A stretch of 64,000 nt of DNA from Albifimbria verrucaria (taxonomy: Eukaryota; Ascomycota; Sordariomycetes; Hypocreales; Stachybotryaceae), in the NCBI GenBank assembly GCA_020081605.1, contig JAHREC010000062.1, forward strand, positions 1,488,001 through 1,552,000. Reading direction: 5' to 3'. The translations under genes and the position numbers were made by a program. The notes beneath the pieces are model-generated. The model was not told the origin of the DNA, made no database searches, and saw only the letters and a list, made by a program, of their open reading frames with translations. Shown here piece after piece: positions 47,401 through 57,916 of this stretch (positions are counted from its first letter, which is position 1; every line of letters begins with the position of its first letter).

Positions 47401-49495
47401 ATGGCACAATTGGACATAAATGTTCCTGAGCTCGGCAGTGATGCTGATGATGATGAGGCACTGCGTTATGCCATTGCCTTGTCTCTTCAAGATCAACAGC
47501 AACTACAACCGGATGGTACATCCCGAGGCAACGATAATCGTGGTACCGGTTCTGAGATGCCTCCGAAGCAAGGCCAGACAACATTCGGCTCATTCCAGTT
47601 AGACCGGAAGAAAATGGAAGAAGAGCGGCTCCAGCGACTTGCCAAACGTCGAAGGTCGGATTCTGACGACGATGTTGTCGAAGTGCCTCCACCCAAGAAG
47701 AGTGTCCATGTCAAGGCTCCTCTCACTCCCAACACAAAGGTCCCTTACCCGACTGGCACCGTTAAGCGGACGTGGTCTCGGGGTATCCACGCACCTCCGA
47801 TGACATCAAGATTGAGGAGATATTCCAAAGGACCAGCTCCTCCTGGCTGTGCTTTCGTCGTTTCAATGGGACGAGGAATGGATGATATCCAAACTTGACC
47901 TAAGTAAAACAAAAGTACTGCTCATGGCTTTTGCCGTGGATGATGCTCAGGTAAGAAACCCTGTCCGAGCTATGGTCACTTAACCGCCGCACGACACCCG
48001 CTCATAGCGCTCTCAGAAAGACGCGATGCGGGCCAATGTGCCACCATCCATCAAATTTTGCTTCCCGCCGATGAAGGGACCTGGGTCCATGCACTCAAAG
48101 CTTCAATTGCTCAAATACCCCAACTACCTCCGGGTGGTCATACCCACAGGGAATCTAGTACCCTACGATTGGGGCGAAAGTGGTGTTATGGAGAACGTCT
48201 GTGGCTCACTGAAGCAACGCCATAGCTCTTTATGCTAACCGCATGGCAGATGGTCTTTTGCTTGATCTTCCGCGCTTGACAAACTCTGTTCAGCACAGGC
48301 CAACTATGTTCTGCACTGAGCTCACCAGATTTCTGACAGCAGCAGGAGTAGATGGCCGAATGGTTAGCAGCTTATCTAACTATGATTTCTCCAATACCGA
48401 GAACCTTGGTTTTGTCTGCACAATGTAAGTCCCGGTTTCCGGGGGCCTTGACGTTGGCTAACTTAAGCTTCCCAGACCAGGTGGCCATATGGGAGATGCC
48501 ATGAAACGCACAGGTTGGTGCTTCACCATGGCATGAGCGATCACATGAAACTAGACATACTAACGGCTGTTCAAGGATACAGTGGCCTAGGTGGCACTGT
48601 GGCTGCACTTGGGTTGGGGACGGAGGACCCCATCGATGTTGATCTAGTGGTATTTGCACCTCGCTTCCGCTGTGTAGCATGAGCTCACAGTAACCAGTGT
48701 GCCTCTCTTGGCTCCATCAATAGCGATCTAGTCAGCGCGATATACAACGCTTGTCAAGGTAAGCCGGTTCCCGTTAGATCCTCGTTGGCAAGGGCTCTAA
48801 ACCATTCAGGCGACGATGGTATGAAAGAATATAACGCAAGATCAACCCGGAAGACGGCAAAGAAGCCGACAGGCTCTCTGGCGATGCTACGGGATCGGTT
48901 CCGTATCTACTTCCCAACAGACCGAACCGTTCGTGGAAGCCGAGGGGTCAGTCTGTAAGTACCCGACCTTGGAGAGCAAGAGTTGACGATCTCCTAACGA
49001 TACCCATGATGGCTAGGCTGGGGAACTATTTGTGTACAAGAAAAGTGGTGGCAAGCGTCGACCTTTCCACGTGAGTTGGTTCGAGACTGCGTCAATACTC
49101 GTAAGGGTCTCCTCATGCACAGTAAGATGATCTTCGTACGCAAGACGAAGGGTGGCAATGGCAAGTACCATGAACCACCTGGATGGGCGTATGTGGGGAG
49201 CGCCAATCTGTCAGAAAGTGCATGGTTAGTTAACGGAAATCCAAGTTACACCGAATCAAAGGCTGACAATTTCGTCACTGTATAGGGACGTATCGTAAAG
49301 GACAGAGCGTCGGGGGCAATTAAAATGAGCTGCCGGAACTGGGAATGCGGCGTGGTAGTACCTCTACCTTCTTCAGAGGATGGTAAAGTCGACGATACCA
49401 TGAGCATTTTTAGTGGCAAGGTTCCTGTCCCGATGCAGATACCCGGTCCACTATATGCTCCGGGAGACAAGCCGTGGTTCTTCCTGGGGGCGTAA
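47401..49495 (+). CDS. TDP1: Tyrosyl-DNA phosphodiesterase 1 with N-terminal UIM
   Basis: Phospholipase D-superfamily DNA-repair enzyme that removes trapped topoisomerase I peptides from 3' DNA ends. Nine exons: 47401-47950, 48008-48196, 48250-48424, 48476-48513, 48576-48649, 48698-48758, 48810-48954, 49017-49224, 49286-49495. Both HKN motifs are present: GSMHSKLQLLKYPNYLRVVI, and LLMHSKMIFV with YVGSANLSESAWG. Other blocks: TVKRTWSRG, NYDFSNTENLGFVCTIPGGH and the end KPWFFLGA. Residues about 16-31 (DDDEALRYAIALSLQDQQQ) match the ubiquitin-interacting-motif consensus, and a basic stretch RLAKRRRSDSDDD next to it may be a nuclear localisation signal. One-base losses lie near 47781, 47834, 48258, 49020 and 49286. 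Exon borders after exon 3 are less certain where losses touch splice sites. Confidence 0.9.
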
Positions 49496-50150
49496 GAAAC
49501 GCAATCCTCGTCTAGAATTGCCAAGCTCGACTTGGCAAGCATGTCGGACACATGCAGCGCGAGCACGATCTACTGTGATCGAACTACAGATTCCGGATGT
49601 CATTACCAGAATCAATTTTGACAACGGCAAAGCCGAACCATTAATGTGGACAAGTTTACGGCTCCTGATGCAATGCAAATTGGGCAAGTACAGGAGGAGC
49701 CTCAGGTTGTGGGGTCTCAAGACGCAAGCGTAAAGCTATATTTGCGTCGGAGGAATTATATGCACGCATGTCTTGCATCCGTGGTGCCAAATTCTGCAGC
49801 ATGTGCAGCACAACTTCGCGCACTTGGCCAATCGCGGGGTTCGCTGACGTTCTAGCACCCGTGATTCGTGAGATCTGGTACAATACGGAGGTTTCGATGA
49901 CTTGCTACATTAGCGAAGTATTTGGAGTTATCACATGCACCAATGGATAGTGGGCGGACCAGCTTTGGACGTGCAGCTCGGGAAACGAGAGCGAGAGCCG
50001 CAAATGTTGGTGGGTGAGAATGAGTGGGGGTTCATGGCCGGAGAGTTCAAGCTAAGCGAGATGGCAACGAATGGGCGGGAGGAGAGGAGGCATTTGCAAA
50101 GGTTGGATGGGGCTCGCAATTGGTTGGTCTTCTGGGCTCCGAGTTAGCAA
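49496..50150 (+). other. Unassigned coding-like patch downstream of TDP1
   Basis: Several short frames on the plus strand read like protein: IELQIPDVITRINFDNGKAE (ends about 49641), then FTAPDAMQIGQVQEEPQVVG and KLYLRRRNYMHACLASVV, then ADVLAPVIREIWYNTEV, then ALDVQLGKREREPQMLVGEN and FMAGEFKLSEMATNGREE, ending at a TAG at 50147. Given the deletion rate in this assembly, these could be exons of one small gene with lost bases. A competing minus-strand frame at 49656-49883 also stays open. I recognise no family, find no clear start, and so do not call a CDS. Confidence 0.3.
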
Positions 50151-52085
50151 AGACAGGAATGTGGCGTTTGGGGATTTATGGCCGTCAGGGCGAGAAGGGG
50201 ACCGAGACCACAAGAAGAACGAGCACCTAGGGCGGCCAAGCCCGGCTTTGTGCTTCCGGCAATCGCCATCCAACCGCCATCACCACCGCTATCGTGCCGG
50301 GTTTGGCGATCCCTTGCGGTTCCTCTGGGGGTTACCGCAGCGCGCGTGCTCCGGATGGTTAGCGGGGATGCCTGAGGTCTCTAGGGCGGCCATTAAAGTT
50401 GCTGGTCGGCGTATGCACACCGGGACCGTAAAGCGGCGCAGATCCCAACGGATAGAAGATGGCATCGAGTAATTAATCCATAGGGCTACGGGTGCTTGCC
50501 TGTGCCAGGCTGCTGGGTAGAGGTGAACGGGGGCAAGCACAGTAGGCCGGGACATCACTCGCCCTGCTTACCAGATGTAGCAGACGGTTGGCATTATTTG
50601 GCGTTTCAACTAGCAGCAGGCAGATGAAAGGGAACGATTGGTCTGTTGGCTAACCAGTCAAAGGGGCCGATGTTAAGCATGACGGCAGTGTTAGTAGTAG
50701 CCTGTGGCTCGCTCGCTCGCATACCCCAACCAAGCACCACGGCGTTGTGGGACCGGTCTTGAACAAGTACATTGTACGGACGACGCCATTGTCCCGTGAC
50801 GAATGTGCCCATCACGCAGCGCAGCACAGCCTACGCATCCGGGCGGGCTTGCATGCGAGGAGTTGGGGGCGTGTCTCCGGAAGGAGGGGATGGGAGGAGG
50901 GGTTCCAAAGCCAAGGCCGAAGACCCGCAGGTTCATCGTCTGAGGTCGCTAGAGCGATCGGTAGGACGCCGGCATGATGCCTTGTCAATCTGTGCCTTAG
51001 TGCGGTGCGGAGCTTGGGGACAGGGCACCTCTAGCCGGTTTGCGGCTTCGGAGCTGGTGGTTGGCCCGGAAGAGCGGAGTCGCTGAGACATTACATTGGT
51101 GGCCATACAATACATGGCTTGTGTGTGCGTACCTGCGTCGACAATGCTGTAGGGACATGCTCCCTCTCGAGCCCCACCAACGCCCATGATGCTCATTCCA
51201 TTGCCCGTCGAGATGGGCGGTTTCGAGCTAAAGGGAGCATGACAGTGCTTGGCAGCGACACGGAAACGGAGTCGGCGTAATTGATTGCCATTTTATTTTG
51301 ATGAGGAGGAGGGGCTAATTTATGGGAAAGACAGACAGAAGCCCGGTGTAACAGAAACGAAAGAGAACATGTAATAAAATAAAGCAGGATAATTATAGCA
51401 GTTTATGGGGAGGAGAGAAGGAACCAACCAAGTAGGGGATTGAATGAAACTCCCATGACCAAAGGCGGCAATGAAGCGAGGGAAGTGAGGTGAGGTGACT
51501 AGCCGCCGTCCATGCGCAGACCAGACAAAGGTGTAAGATACATGACGAGCTGTTTACTGTACTGTACCTGTGACGACACAATTTGCGTTTGGGAAGGTAA
51601 TCGGGGCGGAGGTGGGCATAGGCACGCTACCGCAAGGTAAGGTGATTTTGGGATCTATTAACCCAAGTAAGGCAGGCAGAGCATTTAGCCTCGGCCAAGA
51701 CGAGGCAACAACGAAATAGATGAGACTGGAGAAGAAAAGGGTGACGAAGGCTATACCCGACTGACCATAGCAGGCCTTGGTTGGGCGTTGTCGTCGTAAA
51801 TCATCACGGGCCTCCCTTGTCGCCCTCCATCCCACTCCCAGCCCTAGCGCTTCCCTCTCTCTCAATCACCTTCTCCTTTGCAGGCGACGGGGCTATCGGC
51901 TCGAGCTCGATCTGCTGCTAGTCTCACAGTAGGTAGGCGCAGTCGCGTTAGGGCGGGCTTGGTGTCGACAGAGGGCGGGCAGTGCGCCCGTTGCTAAGGC
52001 TTTGAAGGGAGTAGCGCAGGGCCCGAAGCAGGCTAGCTAGAGTCGAAGCAGACAAGAGCACAGAGACTAAGAACTAAGGCGAGGG

Positions 52086-52140
52086 AGGTAGGTAAAGTAG
52101 GCAAGGTAAGGTAGGTAAGGTAGGGTAAGGTAGTTGACGA
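52086..52140. repeat. Degenerate (AAGGTAGGT)n tract
   Basis: Repeated AGGTA/AAGGT units with small variations over 55 bp, ending at GGTAGTTGACG. In the gene-free region upstream of WOR1. Confidence 0.7.
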
Positions 52141-52830
52141 GAGTCAATTCATCGGCAGTGCAGACGATGCAAACCTCTAACATCCCCGCCGTCCTGCCCC
52201 AAGCTTAGCATTAGTTTCCTTAATTCAGATGCGCATTGCCTCGGGGTTATTGCCTTGCTTCTTTTTTGGCCCTGTCAGTGTCAGAAGAAGACGAGGTGGC
52301 TTCTGGACCGGAGGAGAGGCATCGCCAGCATCCGTGTATTTCATGCTTGGGGTTCCTGTTTGCGTCGGTCTCTCATCCTTGATATCTGCCCAACTCGATT
52401 GATCGGCTCCTTGCCCTACCCGCAACAGCAGAACCACGGTAGCAGGCAACGTCAACAACACCAAGTCCCGCCGTTCTCAGATCCACAGCCAATTGCTTGC
52501 TTCCGGCACCCACAAGGGTTTTGGCTGGCACCGGAGGTTCCCAGGAGAGAGATATCCTAGTCCTTGTCCTCCCCGTACCTCCCAGCCCAGTCCAGCCCAG
52601 CCCGGCCGGCCTCATCCGGTGCATTTCCTTCTACTTCTACCTGGATGATTTCGGCATATGCTGTCTTTAAGCGGTTTGACCAATGACGGGGTCCTCTGCT
52701 GGAGTTTGAGCAAGATTCTCTCTTCTTCCTCTCGCTTGCTTGACTTCACTTTACATACGCTCACGGCACCTTCCCTGATATTCTACCCTTAGCCGGAATC
52801 TCCGGCCAGGAGCGACCAAGGGCAGTGCCT

Positions 52831-52869
52831 ACCTTGCCTTGCCTTGCCTTGCCTTGCCTTGCCTTGCCC
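52831..52869. repeat. (CCTTG)n pentanucleotide repeat
   Basis: Seven clean tandem copies, about 1.7 kb upstream of the WOR1 start. Confidence 0.9.
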
Positions 52870-53002
52870 TTGCTTGGCAGTTGATGAGATCCGGCCTCCT
52901 CCCGAAACGGCGCCTCTTTTGTCCCATTTGAACCGCATCTGCTCTTCCGTTGCAAAAGGGCTGCACTCATACATAACATACCGACACACACGCATACTGT
53001 AC

Positions 53003-53045
53003 TGTACACACACACACATACATACACATACACGCACACACATCC
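53003..53045. repeat. (CA)n-type dinucleotide repeat
   Basis: Alternating CA with ATACA and CGCA interruptions, directly after a TACTGTACTGTAC motif. Confidence 0.85.
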
Positions 53046-53215
53046 ACCATCCATCCACTCAAGCCTCCTTGGCCCGACTTGGAAACGCCATTCCTCACTA
53101 CTTACTAAGAGGCTTTGATCCGGCGCGGGAAAGCCCCAAGTGTGCAGGCCGGAAGGAGACGTGAGCGAGGCGTTTGGCATACGCATCAAGCATCACTCCA
53201 GGCACACCCTCCAAA

Positions 53216-53236
53216 GCGGTGCGGTGCGGTGCGGTT
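53216..53236. repeat. (GCGGT)n pentanucleotide repeat
   Basis: Four tandem copies in the upstream region of WOR1. Confidence 0.8.
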
Positions 53237-53341
53237 GTAGTCCATTGCCATTCTTCATCCAGCCCACAGCCGAACCACAAGCCTCACGCTCACAGTCGTG
53301 TGCAGCAGCAACGACATTTACACAAGTAGCGAGAGCACCAA

Positions 53342-53361
53342 CAGCAGCAGCAGCAGCAGCT
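53342..53361. repeat. (CAG)n microsatellite
   Basis: Six CAG/AGC triplets in the pyrimidine-rich upstream region of WOR1; not in a recognised gene. Confidence 0.8.
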
Positions 53362-54534
53362 TCCGTCGAATTCACGTACACTGTCTGCCGCTCGACGACT
53401 TGCTCGTCCTCCTTTTCTGGCTCGCTTTCGCCTCTCTCTCCTCTCCCTCTACCTCTCATCTTTCTTCTCTCTTTCCTCTATCTTCCTCTCCTCTCTTCCT
53501 CTTTCTCTCTTTCTCTCTCTCTCTCTCCTCTTCCACCCTCTTCTCCTCCTCCTCCTCCTCTTCCTCCTTCTCCTCCTTCATATCATCGTCCATCTTTTTA
53601 GCCTCGAGCATTGCCCTCGTGCATCGCCTCTTTAAACTCTGATCTCCATAACCTTGACAACTTCCAGACCCTTTCGGCCTCAAAGTTCTCGCCACTTACT
53701 TCTCAGCCCAGCATCCAGCTTCAGCCCAAGCTGATGCTGCTTCTGCCCCTGTCTATCCACGGCATCTAAGCATCGTCAGAAGCTAATTTCGTCTCTCCAT
53801 CGTCTGCGACTCGGAGCCTGTCGTGCTGCCAGTCGTCCTGTCAACCTAGGACCCCTCCTCGACCCGACGCCAGCCTGCAGCCACACACCTTGGCCCTTCG
53901 ATCCAGTCTTTCCCTCTCAGATCATTCATACCCTTCCCCAGACTCACCACCTTACCTTGTGTAGTCTGGCTCCCCTCCTCCGCCCCACCATTCCCATTCA
54001 GTGTCGTGCAGCAGAGCCTCTACCCATCAAGGAGCTTCTGACACTTACCTGTCTGGCTACCTTACCTGCCTGTCTGGCTTCTGGCGCTTCCTGTCCTCTG
54101 CTGCTCCTTCTTCTCATCCTTCCCTCACCTCTGGCTGCTACTGCTGTGCTGTTGTTGCAACTGTAGCTACTTTTGTGGTCGGATTGTCATCCTCCTCTCC
54201 TATCTCTTCTTTCTCTTCCCTCCTTCCTCCACTCTTCCTTCCTCCACTCTTCCTCCTCCACCATCTCCCTTTCTCGCTTGCTTTTGTCAGTCCCTTCTCC
54301 GTGTGTCCTGGACATCAGCTCGAGCAAATCTCCCATAGGAGGGACGCGTCAAACTTCCTCCACAGCTTGCCTTGCTGTACCTTCGCCTTCCCCAAGATAG
54401 ACTCGGCCCTCCAGTCTTTTGGCCGCGGCCGAGCTGTCTTCTTTACCTCGCATCATATTTCGACAAACTTCAGGTTCCTGATATATATTTGTTCTCAAGG
54501 TTAGGTTTGCCTGGTCGCAGACTTAACCCAAAAT

Positions 54535-55918
54535 ATGGCCATGGCAGGTCAGTCAGAACCTCTCATCCCTACATTTGAGGGTCACATCGCTTCGACCCTC
54601 GATGCTCTTGTCCTCTTTGAAGCCTGCTTGTCTGGCACTCTCAATCATGTACCCCGCCGCCCCACGACCGCGAGCGTCAAGAGCTTATCAAGAGCGGCAA
54701 TGTCTTCATCTATGAAGAGCACTCGTCTGGCATCAAACGCTGGACCGACGGTGTTTCCTGGAGCCCGAGTCGCATCCTTGGGAACTTTCTCATCTACCGT
54801 GAGCTTGAGAAGCCTTTTCCACCAGGCGAGAAAAAGCGCGCTCTCAAGAAGAACAAGAAGATCCAGCAGGGTGTCACCAAAGCTGAGCCGGCTCCTCGTT
54901 CGAATTCCATGGGGTACCCATCAGCTATGGACACAGGAGCGGTCGGCAAAGATGCGGAGCGTTCCCTCATCGGCTCGTTGATAGACTCATACCCTTCAAA
55001 AACGAGGGTCTGGTCAAGAAAACCATCAGTGTCTCATACCAAGGCGTTCCTCATCATCTCGTCAGCTACTATAATGTCAACGATGTCATGACTGGTCGTC
55101 TCCAGACACCAACTAAGCACGGAGGTCTTAAGCACGTTATTCCTCGAGCCGACCTCATCATGTCACAGAACTTCCGGGCTCCTATCGACGAGGTCGAGTA
55201 TAACCCAGAAGAGAGAGGCGGCCCTTCGACACTTTTTGCGTCTCTTGCCGGTGCACATGACTTTGGTGGCCACGGCGGTGTTCTCCAACGGGCCATGTCT
55301 CTGCCGAGCTTCCAGCCAGTCCAGCTGCCGGGTTATGCGACCCCGTCCCCGTATGGGTATGGCCAGCCTCCGCCCCCTCCTTTCATGACTTCGGTATCAT
55401 CAAGTGCTCCATCTCTGTCAACGGCACCGCCTATGTCGTATACAGCTCCGTCTCCAGGCAACTATGCCCTGGATCCCTCAAGGACGCCGCGGTTTGGTTC
55501 CAGTGCCGGCCTGGGCCACGATTTTCCTCGCAACATGCCGAACAGTCCACCAAGGAGGCACTCTACCTTCGAGCCTGCTGTGGCATCGGATCTGGCGTCT
55601 ATGTCACTAAGTTCCATACCTGAAGGCCGCCCAGTTTCCAACAGTAACCCCTACCTCAGCACGCCAACCTACTACTTACCACATCGGTCAGCATCGCTGA
55701 CGGGGCAGGAGCACTTCCCATCACCCCGTCAAATGAAAGCAGAGCCAGACTTGGGAGGAGATGACGGTACATCGCAAAGCTATGGCCTGGACGAAAACAG
55801 CGCAACTTGGAGCTTTGATTCACTAGACGGCACTCACGATCACCAATATTTTGGCAATCACACAACCGGCGGTTCTCAGCATTGGACAACTGGACCCAAT
55901 AGCCTTGGTAGGACCTAG
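54535..55918 (+). CDS. SGE1: Wor1/Ryp1/Sge1-type Gti1/Pac2 transcription regulator
   Basis: DNA-binding master regulator; relatives control white-opaque switching (Wor1), yeast-phase growth (Ryp1) and effector expression or conidiation (Sge1). Restored length 461 residues, intronless. The two WOPR-domain halves are intact. WOPRa: TFEGHIASTLDALVLFEACL, GTLNHVPRRP, SGNVFIYEEHSSGIKRWTDG, SWSPSRILGNFLIYRELEKP. WOPRb: LIGSLIDSYPFKNEGLVKKT, GVPHHLVSYYNVNDVMTGRL, HVIPRADLIMSQNFRAP. The C-terminal half is Pro/Ser/Gly-rich and disordered. The EACLSGTL...VPRRP form and EKPFPPGEKKRALKK mark the Wor1/Sge1 branch rather than Pac2. One-base losses lie near 54661 and 54995. The unusually long upstream region suits a heavily regulated gene; Wor1 homologues are known to autoregulate. 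I found no exact TTAAAGTTT Wor1 site by eye. Confidence 0.93.
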
Positions 55919-56548
55919 TGTATTTCTCGTGTCGGCGTTCTGGAGGTATGGCATGGCTGGAAAGAGGAAATGGGAAATGGGAAAATGGTCAGGGTGTCGA
56001 CCTAGTCGGCGCAAAATGGTGGGATTACCATTGGTTGTTTTTATTTCTATGTTCTATTGTTGCTTGTTATCTCCCGAATCTCGGGTACATGGCGCGTCGT
56101 CTGTATGCCTAGTGTTGTCGTTCGATGGAAAGGGCTCGGAAGATGTAATGTTGGGGATGGAGGAGCCCATAAGCGCATATAGGTACGTTAGTATGCTTCC
56201 TGGGAGACTTGTATGTGTGGAACGCCGTCAAGAAACTTGTACGATTGTAATCAAGATCAAACTAGGCCACCATATCTCCAGGACTTAATATTTAACCATC
56301 ATGAGCTCCATCCAAGCTGTTTCCTCGCTCGTGACCACCTTGGTGGTGACCCTCCTCGCCGACCTTACCCGGTACCATGTGGAGCTAAAACCCAATGGTG
56401 AAGCGTGTGATGATGCATTTAGGCGAGCCTGTGAGCATAACGGGGCACGACGATCGACTCGCATTATCATTATTTTGCGCCAGAATCTAGCCGATAAGAG
56501 TTCGACATTGAGAGCTCCGAGAAGCATGACTGTGAGCGAGTTTAAGCC
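55919..56548. other. Intergenic region, WOR1 3' side / CRD1 promoter
   Basis: 0.63 kb between two plus-strand genes. It should contain the WOR1 3' UTR and the CRD1 promoter. An open frame at 56301-56564 has no recognisable features. Confidence 0.4.
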
Positions 56549-57711
56549 ATGCTGCTTCCCATAAGGCTCACTAGCCGCATGCCGCGGCTGGCGCTCGGTG
56601 CACAGTCTGTTGTCTATGGACGAGGAGCGACTTCATTTACAGTAACACAGATCCTACCTACGCCAAGAGGGTCACCGAGTCGGACTTGGAGACGAGACCT
56701 CTTCACACGATCATGGCCCCGGCTTGAGCAGCACCGGCCCACAGGGTGAGCAACTGGAGTGGCAAGAGAGCGATACTGAGCTGGAAGAGCTATGCAATGT
56801 CATTTTTTCCCAGAAAGACCTTTCCCATTGACGTATGTGATATAGATCCAAGCTTCCTGACCTTCCCACACCTGCCTCTGGCTCTCCATCAGTCACACCG
56901 GAACAGTCGCAAGCGACGAGCGCCAAAGACCCAACGTTGCACGAAGACATCTACACGATTCCCAACTTCCTGACATTTACCCGGCTCGTTGCTGCGCCTG
57001 TGGTCGGATACCTCGTGTTGCACGACCAGCATGCCTGGGCCGTCGGCCTCTTTGCGTACGCAGGCGTCACGGACCTGCTGGACGGATGGATTGCTCGGCG
57101 CTGGAACCGCAAGACAGTAGTCGGCACCGTCATTGATCCAATGGCGGATAAGGCGCTCATGACTATCTTGACGGTTTGCTTGGCTGTCAAAGGCGCGCTT
57201 CCATGTGCGCAATCCTCATAACCCAACCCAATCCCCAATATCCGTGACGCACAAGGACTAATCAATGGCGATGTATAGTATGGGTAGCCACCATCATTCT
57301 CGGTAGGGATGTCGGACTGGGTTTCGCGGCCATCTACTACCGCTGGATCTCCCTGCCTCCGCCCAAGACGTTCGCCCGATACTGGGATTTTTCGCTGCCT
57401 TCGGCCGAGGTGCACCCCACCACCATCAGCAAGTACAACACCTTTCTGCAGCTTGCCCTTGTTGGCTTGACTACGTCGGCCCCGTTGGTCGGCGTCGACC
57501 TTAACTCTACTCTGTCAATTCTTCAGTGCGTGCTACCTGGAGGCCCCTTCCTTGCGCCTCCGATGTCTCTTGCGGTTGGAAACTGACAAAGCGTTTTTGC
57601 AGGTACATCGTGGCAGGCACCACAATCTGGAGCGGAGCCAGCTATATATATAGCAAAGATGCTGTGAAAATATTGAACCAAGCAAAGCCCAAGACCAAAG
57701 GACCACAGTAA
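56549..57711 (+). CDS. CRD1: Cardiolipin synthase, mitochondrial
   Basis: CDP-alcohol phosphatidyltransferase of the mitochondrial inner membrane, joining CDP-diacylglycerol and phosphatidylglycerol into cardiolipin. Model: exons 56549-56745, 56814-57204, 57279-57525, 57603-57711; restored length 314 residues. The N-terminus (MLLPIRLTSRMPRLAL and on) is Arg/Ser-rich without acids, a good mitochondrial presequence. The catalytic CDP-OH-PT motif D-x2-DG-x2-AR-x8-G-x3-D-x3-D is complete across TDLLDGWIARRW and VGTVIDPMADKALM. Hydrophobic spans include PNFLTFTRLVAAPVVGYLVL and VWVATIILGRDVGLGFAAIY. One base is lost near 56866. An alternative model with a second intron around 56834-56890 cannot be excluded. 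Confidence 0.88.
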
Positions 57712-57916
57712 AATAATGTAATAGACCGCGCAGTCTAATTTTGGCTAAATGCTGCTCTACTGTACATTGTTGGCCATGCAACGTCTATGCTCATGGTTTA
57801 TACAAAATAAACTGGATTGAAAAATGCTCATTTCCCTTGTTCTGTCCCTTCCCAACTCCATACTACCGTAATGGTACACTGTTTTGTAAAATACATATGC
57901 ATGCATGTATGCGCCG

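Larger units (their letters stand above)
50151..54534. other. 4.4 kb gene-free region upstream of WOR1/SGE1
   Basis: Long upstream region with a GGTAAG-rich tract at 52086-52140, (CCTTG)n at 52831-52869, (CA)n-type repeats at 53003-53045, (GCGGT)n at 53216-53236, (CAG)n at 53342-53361 and a strongly pyrimidine-rich block at about 53400-53600. TGTACTGTAC motifs occur at about 51555-51566 and 52996-53006. The last 1.2 kb is probably a long WOR1 leader with upstream ATGs. No gene recognised. Confidence 0.4.

Noticed and set aside
53140..53642. Open frames rich in Ser, Leu and Pro
   Set aside because: They translate a CT/TTCTC-rich tract; the same bias gives Glu/Arg-rich frames on the other strand.
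56814..56900. A second intron in CRD1 between about 56834 and 56890
   Set aside because: It would need a weak donor (GTGATA) to keep the frame, whereas one lost C near 56866 explains the shift in line with the rest of the window.
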